A stretch of DNA of 7,177 bases from NCBI GenBank assembly GCA_021796055.1, contig JAJYOS010000330.1, positions 1 through 7,177 on the forward strand, given 5' to 3'. This DNA is from Bacteroidota bacterium (GTDB taxonomy: Bacteria; Bacteroidota; Kryptoniia; Kryptoniales; JAKASW01). Shown one piece after another: positions 1 through 4,869 of the stretch. Under the pieces are notes generated by a model, which was given only the letters and a program-made list of their open reading frames with translations, had not been told where the DNA came from and did no database searches. How positions within the stretch are numbered: position 1 is the stretch's first letter; each line of letters opens with the position of its first letter. A program made the position numbers and the translations under genes.

Positions 1-1
1 G

Positions 2-517
2 GCTGAGCGTGCCAGCGTTCATTATGTGACTGAGCGATGGCTTGGTGGAATGTTGACTAACTTCAGCACCATACGTAAGAGCGTCCGGCGCCTCCAGCAC
101 ATTGAGAAAATGGAGACCGACAACACTATCGAAAACATGACGAAGAAAGAGGGGCTGCACCTCGCGCGAGAGAAGCAGAAGCTCGATAAGATTTTGTCAG
201 GCGTGAGAGACATGAACAAACTTCCCGGCGCTCTCTTCGTGGTGGATATTAAGAAAGAGCATATAGCGATCAAGGAAGCAGAGCGACTGGGCATCCCGAT
301 CTTCGCGATGGTCGATACCAACTGCGATCCGGATCCGATAAACTATGTGATTCCCTCGAATGACGACGCTGTGAAGGCGATCGAAGTGATCACTGCAGCG
401 CTCACCGACGCGTATATCGAAGGTAGTCAGCGCACTAAGGAACTTAAAGTGGAAGCTATGATGGAGCAGTCGGCGAACACGGCTGGCGCGTCAGCAAAAG
501 GAGAAAGCGAAAAGTAA
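2..517 (+). CDS. rpsB: 30S ribosomal protein S2, 5' end missing
   Basis: Small-subunit ribosomal protein S2, which binds late to the 30S head-body junction and is needed for recruiting S1 in many bacteria. The reading frame is open to the left edge, so the true start lies outside; the GTG at 26 is an internal valine. The 171 visible residues align by eye with the C-terminal two thirds of the S2 family: an [10 protein letters not shown] motif right after the edge, then a TKKE segment, [21 protein letters not shown], the VDTNCDPD motif and the VIPSNDDA motif, all in family order. By comparison with E. coli S2 (241 aa) about 85 N-terminal residues are missing. The last 30 or so residues form a polar Ala/Ser/Glu/Lys-rich tail, as is usual in S2. 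The stop codon is 2 nt before tsf, so the pair is co-transcribed. Identity is near certain. Confidence 0.97.
   Translation, partial: AERASVHYVTERWLGGMLTNFSTIRKSVRRLQHIEKMETDNTIENMTKKEGLHLAREKQKLDKILSGVRDMNKLPGALFVVDIKKEHIAIKEAERLGIPIFAMVDTNCDPDPINYVIPSNDDAVKAIEVITAALTDAYIEGSQRTKELKVEAMMEQSANTAGASAKGESEK
498..503 (+). promoter_or_regulatory. Probable ribosome binding site of tsf inside the rpsB 3' end
   Basis: An AAGGAG hexamer lies within the final rpsB codons. It is 16 nt from the tsf ATG, longer than the usual 5-10 nt, so a weaker purine-rich stretch nearer the start or translational coupling with rpsB termination 2 nt upstream may contribute. No better site is visible. Confidence 0.5.
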
Positions 518-519
518 AA

Positions 520-1125
520 ATGGAAATTAACGTCGAAATGGTAAAATCTCTCCGCGAAGTGACAGGGGCGGGGATGATGGAGTGCAAGAAAGCGCTACAG
601 GAAGCGAACGGGGATGTCGAACAGGCGAAAAAGATTCTCCGCGCCCGTGGCGCGCAGGTAGCCGAGAAGCGTGCGGGACGTGAAGCGAAACAGGGCGTCG
701 TCGAGGCTTACATTCACGCTGGCGGCAGAATCGGCGCGATGGTCGAAATTAATTGCGAGACGGACTTTGTGGCACGAACCGACGAGTTTAAACTTCTAGC
801 TCGCGACATCGCGATGCAAATTGCCGCGATGAACCCGATGGTTGTCGAGCGCGCAGAATTGCCGAGCGAGCTTGTTGAAAAGGAACGAAAGGAATCTCGC
901 GAACAGGCTATCTCGGAAGGAAAGAACGAGCAGATAGCTGACAAGATCGCCGAAGGAAGACTCGAAAAGTATTACCAGGAAGTGGTACTCACAGAACAGG
1001 CCTTTATTAAGGACCCTCAGAGAATGATCAAGGATCTCATCATGGACATGACTGCGAAAACTGGAGAGAACGTCTCCATCCGCAGATTCCAGAGATTTGA
1101 GCTCGGGATCGATGGAACTAAGTGA
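520..1125 (+). CDS. tsf: Translation elongation factor Ts, short form
   Basis: Guanine nucleotide exchange factor that releases GDP from EF-Tu in the cytoplasm. The 201-residue product begins with the UBA-like domain (about residues 1-55) carrying the family signature LREVTGAGMMECKKAL at 11-26. The EF-Tu-contacting motif TDFVAR is at 81-86 within CETDFVAR, and the chain ends with the GENVSIRRFQRFELG segment common to this family. E. coli EF-Ts has about 283 residues. This one matches the compact form of Thermus and many other phyla, which lacks one core subdomain and the coiled-coil; the sequence is continuous, so this is a family variant rather than a truncation. The ATG at 520 is the only sensible start, 2 nt after the rpsB stop. 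An intrinsic terminator follows 57 nt after the stop. Confidence 0.97.
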   Translation: MEINVEMVKSLREVTGAGMMECKKALQEANGDVEQAKKILRARGAQVAEKRAGREAKQGVVEAYIHAGGRIGAMVEINCETDFVARTDEFKLLARDIAMQIAAMNPMVVERAELPSELVEKERKESREQAISEGKNEQIADKIAEGRLEKYYQEVVLTEQAFIKDPQRMIKDLIMDMTAKTGENVSIRRFQRFELGIDGTK

Positions 1126-1141
1126 ACGGCTTTGTCGACCC

Positions 1142-1167
1142 GTTGATTGCCATATAGGCATATCAGC
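1142..1167 (+). promoter_or_regulatory. Imperfect hairpin between tsf and the terminator
   Basis: TGATTGCC (1144-1151) pairs with GGCATATCA (1157-1165) around an ATATA loop, leaving one bulged T at 1161. A G-C pair (1142/1167) and a T-G wobble (1143/1166) extend the stem to about ten pairs. GGCTT at 1128-1132 can pair with AAGCC at 1170-1174 and close an outer stem around it. An alternative fold, TAGGC (1155-1159) with GCCTA (1166-1170), would exclude the main stem. There is no U-tract after it, so it is not itself a terminator. Function unknown: it could be a 3' UTR structure of the rpsB-tsf mRNA or part of a leader for pyrH. Confidence 0.4.
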
Positions 1168-1181
1168 CTAAGCCATTGAAG

Positions 1182-1218
1182 CTGCACTTGAGTTATTCGG
1201 AAGTGCAGTTTTTTTTTT
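1182..1218 (+). terminator. Intrinsic terminator after tsf
   Basis: CTGCACTT (1182-1189) and AAGTGCAG (1201-1208) form a perfect 8-bp stem around an 11-nt loop, followed directly by ten consecutive T (1209-1218). This is a classic rho-independent terminator. It closes the rpsB-tsf transcript and lies 35 nt upstream of the pyrH start, so pyrH expression requires read-through or a separate promoter. Confidence 0.9.
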
Positions 1219-1242
1219 GTAACTTGTTACATTAACCTTGAG

Positions 1243-1248
1243 AAGGAG
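1243..1248 (+). promoter_or_regulatory. Strong Shine-Dalgarno of pyrH
   Basis: AAGGAG with a 5-nt spacer to the GTG at 1254. This site decides the GTG start, as no ATG in frame nearby has a comparable site. Confidence 0.85.
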
Positions 1249-1253
1249 CGAGC

Positions 1254-1967
1254 GTGGATATTAAATATCACAGAATTCTTTTGAAGCTCAGCGGCGAGGC
1301 TCTCATGGGCGACAAAGGCTATGGTATCGACCCTGCCGTGATGGAGCACTTTTCGACTGAGGTCGCTGCGGTCCGCTCGCTCGGCGTTGAAATTGGAATA
1401 GTGATCGGCGGGGGGAATATCTATCGCGGCATTGCCGCGGCTGCCGACGGGGTCGATAAGGTTGTCGGCGACCAGATGGGAATGCTCGCAACGGTTATCA
1501 ACGCCCTCGCTCTTCAGAACGTGCTTGAGAAGAACGGAACGTACACGAGGCTGATGAGTGCGATCTCGATGGAAGAAATGGCGGAGCCTTACATAAGAAG
1601 GCGGGCGATTAGACATCTCGAGAAAGGCAGAGTCGTAATATTCGGCGCGGGGACGGGGAACCCATACTTTACAACTGATACGGCCGCAGCCCTTAGAGCT
1701 GTCGAGATCAAGGCGGACGTAATCGTGAAGGGCACGCGCGTGGACGGAATATATGATTCCGATCCCGAGAAGAATCCTGCCGCGATTAAATTTCCTGAAA
1801 TTTCGTACATGGACGTACTTAAAAAAGATTTGAAGGTCATGGACCTTACCGCGATCACTCTCTGCCGGGAGAACAAACTCCCCATTGTCGTTTTCAATAT
1901 GAACGTACCGGGAAACCTCAAGAGAATTGTGACAGGTGAAGAGGTTGGATCGACCGTACAGCAGTAA
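1254..1967 (+). CDS. pyrH: UMP kinase
   Basis: Phosphorylates UMP to UDP with ATP in pyrimidine nucleotide synthesis; a cytoplasmic hexamer of the amino acid kinase superfamily, distinct from eukaryotic UMP/CMP kinases. The 237-residue length is typical (E. coli 241). Visible motifs are LLKLSGEAL at 9-17 (ATP/phosphate-binding Lys11), the IGGGN loop at 51-55 with Arg58-Gly59, DQMGMLAT at 73-80, [15 protein letters not shown] at 131-145 (UMP-binding and phosphate contacts) and [13 protein letters not shown] at 159-171 (nucleotide site). The GTG start is chosen because an AAGGAG lies 5 nt upstream and the protein then begins [14 protein letters not shown], as the family does. The gene sits between a terminator and frr, in the conserved rpsB-tsf-pyrH-frr order, and is probably co-transcribed with frr (31 nt gap). 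Confidence 0.97.
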   Translation: MDIKYHRILLKLSGEALMGDKGYGIDPAVMEHFSTEVAAVRSLGVEIGIVIGGGNIYRGIAAAADGVDKVVGDQMGMLATVINALALQNVLEKNGTYTRLMSAISMEEMAEPYIRRRAIRHLEKGRVVIFGAGTGNPYFTTDTAAALRAVEIKADVIVKGTRVDGIYDSDPEKNPAAIKFPEISYMDVLKKDLKVMDLTAITLCRENKLPIVVFNMNVPGNLKRIVTGEEVGSTVQQ

Positions 1968-1988
1968 CAACTAATCGATCATTAATTT

Positions 1989-1992
1989 GGAG
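1989..1992 (+). promoter_or_regulatory. Shine-Dalgarno of frr
   Basis: GGAG with a 6-nt spacer to the ATG at 1999. It decides the frr start: an in-frame TTG at 1987 overlaps this site and so is unlikely to be the initiation codon. Confidence 0.75.
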
Positions 1993-1998
1993 AAATTT

Positions 1999-2556
1999 AT
2001 GCTGGACAAGATTATCCACGAGACAGATGACAAAATGAAGAAGGCCGTAGAATTTACGAGACAGGAACTTTCCAAGCTCCGGTCGGGGAAGGCGACTGTC
2101 GCTATACTCGACGATATCAGGATCGACTATTACGGTCAGAAGATGCCGATAGCTCAGACAGCTTCGATCAGCGCGCCTGACGCTCATCTGATTACCATAC
2201 AACCGTGGGATAAATCTGTCCTCCAGGAGATCGAGAAAGCCATACTTGCCGCCAATATCGGCTTGACGCCGACTAACGACGGTACAATCATCCGGCTTCC
2301 AGTTCCCCCGCTCACGGAAGAAAGAAGAAAAGAGCTTGTGAAAGTTGCGAAAAAATTTGCCGAGGATGGAAAGATAACGGTGCGTAACGTCCGCCGGGAC
2401 GCGAATGAACATTTGAAGAAAGCCGAGAAGGAAGCGCACGTTTCGGAAGATGAACGGAAGCACGGCGAGGGGGAGGTCCAGAAGCTTACAGACAAATTCA
2501 TAAAGCAACTGGACGATATTCTTTCAGGGAAAGAGAAAGAGATTATGGAAGTTTGA
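1999..2556 (+). CDS. frr: Ribosome recycling factor
   Basis: Splits the post-termination ribosome together with EF-G so that subunits can be reused; acts in the cytoplasm. Starting at ATG 1999 gives 185 residues, exactly the usual family length, and the GGAG site 6 nt upstream supports this start over the in-frame TTG at 1987. Domain I, the three-helix bundle, is made of about residues 1-29 and 106-185; domain II (about 30-105) is the small alpha/beta domain. Family hallmarks include the LRSGKA segment at 27-32, the QPWD segment at 68-71 and the VRNVRRDAN motif at 128-136, whose Arg132 matches the functionally important Arg132 of E. coli RRF. The C-terminal QKLTDKFIKQLD helix is also typical. 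A strong terminator lies 28 nt downstream. Confidence 0.97.
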   Translation: MLDKIIHETDDKMKKAVEFTRQELSKLRSGKATVAILDDIRIDYYGQKMPIAQTASISAPDAHLITIQPWDKSVLQEIEKAILAANIGLTPTNDGTIIRLPVPPLTEERRKELVKVAKKFAEDGKITVRNVRRDANEHLKKAEKEAHVSEDERKHGEGEVQKLTDKFIKQLDDILSGKEKEIMEV

Positions 2557-2584
2557 GGTCTCTGGACAATCAAATGCCTTTTAT

Positions 2585-2610
2585 GAGCGGCAAGAGCCGC
2601 TCTTTTTTTT
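2585..2610 (+). terminator. Intrinsic terminator after frr
   Basis: GAGCGGC (2585-2591), a 4-nt AAGA loop and GCCGCTC (2596-2602) form a perfect 7-bp GC-rich stem followed by eight T (2603-2610). It ends the pyrH-frr transcript. Read on the minus strand the same hairpin is preceded by an A-run but followed by ATAAAAGG rather than a U-tract, so it is probably not an efficient terminator for the convergent kinase gene. Nothing else is evident in the 94-nt gap (2557-2650). Confidence 0.93.
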
Positions 2611-2650
2611 GCGTGCAGTTGGACTCTCGGGAGGCGGCGGACTTTAGTAT

Positions 2651-4126
2651 TTATGCCTGAGGTACTTTGAGCTCAACTGCAGGCTCACAAATGGGAAGTC
2701 TTACCGATACGGTTGTGCCGGCTCCCTTGGTGCTGGCGACGCTGATGCTTCCGCCGTGAGCTTCGACGAGATACTTTGAAATTGACAGGCCTAATCCGGT
2801 TCCGCGCCTTGCTCCCTCCGAAGATCTCGATTTATCGGCCCGGTAGAATCTGTCGAACACGTGCGGAAGATCGTCTGCGTCGATACCTATTCCTTTATCG
2901 ATTATATCGACGGCGGCGAATCCTCCGGAGACGGTGAGCGACACTCTGATTGTTGTGTCGTCGTTTGAGTACTTGATGGCGTTGTCAAGCAGATTGATGA
3001 AAACGCTGAGGAGCTTGTCCTCGTCTCCCGAAATTAAGACCTCCTCGCTCTCCTCGGTAGGGCGGTCGTGCACTTCAAAGTTGATCTTTATAGATCTCCT
3101 TGAAGCGTAGGCGGAAGTCTTTGAAACGGCATCCAGGAGAAGCTCATCGAGTCGTACCGGTTGTTTTTGCATCGCCAGCTGTCCGCTTTCCAAGCGGGCA
3201 ATAGTCAAGAGTTCGTCGACGATCTTGGTTATCCGACGAATCTCCTCGACGGCGCTTCCGAGGGTCTCGACATACTCTTTGGCTGTCCGTGGGTTAGCTA
3301 GCGTGACCTCCATTTCGCCGAGCAATATCGTTAGGGGCGTCTTAAGCTCATGGGAGGCGTCGGCAGTGAACTGCTTCTGAAGTCTGAAGGCCTCTTCTAT
3401 GCGGTCGAACATTGCGTTCAGTGTTTTTGATAGGCGCGACACCTCGTCGTCTATCTTTCCCATTTCGAGCCTCTTGTCCAAATGCTCAGCGGAAATTGAT
3501 TGCGCCGTCCTGATAATCTTATCGATCGGGTCGAATGCCTTCTTGGCAATAAAAAGCCCTCCCAACGCGGCAGCCAAAATCGCTAATGGTACCGATATGA
3601 AAAGGAGGAGTCGCAATTGCAACATGTTTTCATCAAGCGGTTCAGTGTTTGATGCGACTTGCACGAGGTATCTCGGCATTCCATCCTCAAACACGGGATA
3701 CGTCACCATTCTCAATCGGCCTGTACCAATCAGCTTACCGGCCGTTTTGCCGTTCAGCGTCTCGAAGACCTGGTGTTGACTTAACGCGAGGGCAAGAACG
3801 TCGGGGCTGACGGGAAGCGTGACATCCTTAAGATCCGACGACCTGATGATGATATTGCCATTTATAGAGAGTACCTGGACATATCTGTTCGGTCCGAAAT
3901 TAGCTTGGAGTGGCTGCTGTATGATACCTGAGAGTATCTCCTGTTCCAGGAAGCTGTTTCCCTTGACCATGCCGACGATCGCAAGAGCGTCATTGCTTAG
4001 ACTCAGATCGAAATTCTGGGCACTCTGTCTGGCGTAAAGGTAATACAGCACACCCGAGAAGGCAGACAGCGTAAGCCCGAAGATTACGACGAAGAGGACA
4101 ATTATTTTTGCTCTAATCGTTCTCAT
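2651..4126 (-). CDS. Membrane sensor histidine kinase (HAMP, HisKA, HATPase_c)
   Basis: Inner-membrane sensor kinase that autophosphorylates on histidine and passes the phosphate to the response regulator encoded just upstream. The 491 residues show a first transmembrane segment at about 8-30, an extracytoplasmic sensor region at about 31-171, a second transmembrane segment at about 172-194 and a HAMP linker at about 195-248. The dimerisation domain carries FTADASHELKTP with phosphoacceptor His259. The ATPase domain has the N box NLLDN (378-382), DKGIGI (410-415), the F box VFDRFYRAD (423-431) and the G2 box GTGLGLSI (442-449). All catalytic boxes are intact. Layout resembles the CusS/CopS-like group, but the sensor region has no motif I recognise, so the stimulus is unknown. 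Its start overlaps the regulator's 3' end by 14 nt, implying translational coupling; its own upstream Shine-Dalgarno is weak (GAAAGA). Confidence 0.93.
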   Translation of the reverse strand: MRTIRAKIIVLFVVIFGLTLSAFSGVLYYLYARQSAQNFDLSLSNDALAIVGMVKGNSFLEQEILSGIIQQPLQANFGPNRYVQVLSINGNIIIRSSDLKDVTLPVSPDVLALALSQHQVFETLNGKTAGKLIGTGRLRMVTYPVFEDGMPRYLVQVASNTEPLDENMLQLRLLLFISVPLAILAAALGGLFIAKKAFDPIDKIIRTAQSISAEHLDKRLEMGKIDDEVSRLSKTLNAMFDRIEEAFRLQKQFTADASHELKTPLTILLGEMEVTLANPRTAKEYVETLGSAVEEIRRITKIVDELLTIARLESGQLAMQKQPVRLDELLLDAVSKTSAYASRRSIKINFEVHDRPTEESEEVLISGDEDKLLSVFINLLDNAIKYSNDDTTIRVSLTVSGGFAAVDIIDKGIGIDADDLPHVFDRFYRADKSRSSEGARRGTGLGLSISKYLVEAHGGSISVASTKGAGTTVSVRLPICEPAVELKVPQA

Positions 4127-4796
4127 CCGTGTCTTTCAAAACGTAACCAGCTCCAACTATTGTTTGCAGCATCGGGTTCTCGAATCCCTTGTCGATCTTC
4201 TGTCGCAGAAGCTTGACGTAAACGTCTATTACGTTGGATTCCATGTCAAAGGAGACGTTCCAAACATGCTGGGCAAGATTTGCTCGCGATAGTATCTGCC
4301 CTTTGTTTCTCATGAAGTATTCAAGCAGCGCGAATTCTCTGCTCGTGAGGCGGATCTGTTTTCCTTCGCGTTCTACCTTTCTCGTCACTGGGTCGAGCAC
4401 CAGCCCGCCAGCTTGCAGAAGCGCGGATTTGTCCTGACTCTTCCTTCTCAGAAGCGCCCGAACTCTTGCCAGAAGTTCCTCGAAGTGAAAAGGCTTCGTT
4501 AGATAATCGTCGGCGCCTGAGTCGAGGCCGCGCACCTTGTCGTCGGTCTCCCCGAGCGCGGTGAGCATGAGGACCGGTGTGCTGACTCCCTTATACCGTA
4601 TCTTCTGGCACGTGACGATGCCGTCCTGTTTCGGCAAAAGGACATCCAGAATGATAGCATCATAGGGAGTCTGAGAAGCCATAAGTTCACCCTCGAGGCC
4701 GTCGAATGCAGTATCTACCGCGTAGGATTGCTCTTCGAGCCCTTTCTTAATGAACGACGCAACTTTTTTTTCGTCTTCAACTACCAGGATTCTCAT
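4113..4796 (-). CDS. OmpR/PhoB-family response regulator
   Basis: DNA-binding transcriptional regulator, partner of the histidine kinase that overlaps its 3' end. The 227 residues comprise a receiver domain (about 1-118) with the acidic pair Glu7-Asp8, phosphoacceptor Asp51 (in ILDVLLP), Thr79 and Lys101 in the LTKPF motif. A winged-helix effector domain follows (about 128-222), with LTSREFALLEYF at 150-161, a recognition helix around SNVIDVYVKLLRQKID (187-202) and the terminal IVGAGYVL hairpin wing (213-220). All key receiver residues are present, so it should be phosphorylatable. Similarity in layout to CusR/CopR is clear, but many OmpR-family proteins look alike and the targets cannot be read from sequence. 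The ATG at 4796 has AGGAG 10 nt upstream and gives the canonical MRILVVEDE start. The gene lies 73 nt after the fused hydrolase on the same strand. Confidence 0.95.
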   Translation of the reverse strand: MRILVVEDEKKVASFIKKGLEEQSYAVDTAFDGLEGELMASQTPYDAIILDVLLPKQDGIVTCQKIRYKGVSTPVLMLTALGETDDKVRGLDSGADDYLTKPFHFEELLARVRALLRRKSQDKSALLQAGGLVLDPVTRKVEREGKQIRLTSREFALLEYFMRNKGQILSRANLAQHVWNVSFDMESNVIDVYVKLLRQKIDKGFENPMLQTIVGAGYVLKDTDEND

Positions 4797-4806
4797 TTCA
4801 ATTATA

Positions 4807-4811
4807 CTCCT
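4807..4811 (-). promoter_or_regulatory. Shine-Dalgarno of the response regulator
   Basis: AGGAG on the minus strand, 10 nt before the ATG at 4796. A TATAAT string (4801-4806) lies between the two but has no -35 partner at 17 nt, and would place the transcript start at the ATG, so it is not called a promoter. Confidence 0.65.
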
Positions 4812-4836
4812 GCGGCCACCCAGGATCGGCGGCCGC
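4812..4836 (-). promoter_or_regulatory. GC-rich hairpin directly before the regulator's Shine-Dalgarno
   Basis: On the minus strand GCGGCC (4836-4831) can pair with GGCCGC (4817-4812) across a 13-nt spacer, with two further C-G pairs possible inside after a mismatch. The stem abuts the AGGAG at 4811-4807. There is no U-tract, so it is not a standard terminator. It could modulate ribosome access, mark an mRNA processing point between the hydrolase and regulator cistrons, or be an operator-like inverted repeat. Function not established. Confidence 0.4.
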
Positions 4837-4869
4837 GGTTCAAGAAAATCTTTCTACTCGTCGATGGCC

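Noticed and set aside
1131..1158. A possible promoter for pyrH (TTGTCG with TATAGG) before the terminator.
   Set aside because: The spacing is 15 nt and both hexamers are poor; it would also place the terminator inside the leader. Not strong enough to annotate.
1987..1998. A TTG start for frr 12 nt upstream of the ATG at 1999.
   Set aside because: The TTG overlaps the GGAG that serves the ATG at 1999, and starting at 1999 gives exactly the 185-residue family length.
1918..2508. Long open frames opposite pyrH and frr on the minus strand (for example 1227-1970 and 1918-2508).
   Set aside because: They are antisense shadows of well-identified genes, with compositions that resemble no known family and no ribosome binding site context that stands out.
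4801..4806. A perfect TATAAT on the minus strand just before the response regulator.
   Set aside because: No -35-like element lies 16-18 nt upstream (the position reads CCGATC), and transcription would start at the ATG itself; it is more likely chance AT-rich spacer after the Shine-Dalgarno.
4829..4836. An 8-base palindrome GCGGCCGC in the hydrolase-regulator gap.
   Set aside because: It is a restriction-site-like palindrome arising within the GC-rich inverted repeat; no other copies or cloning context were noticed, so it is not treated as a separate feature.
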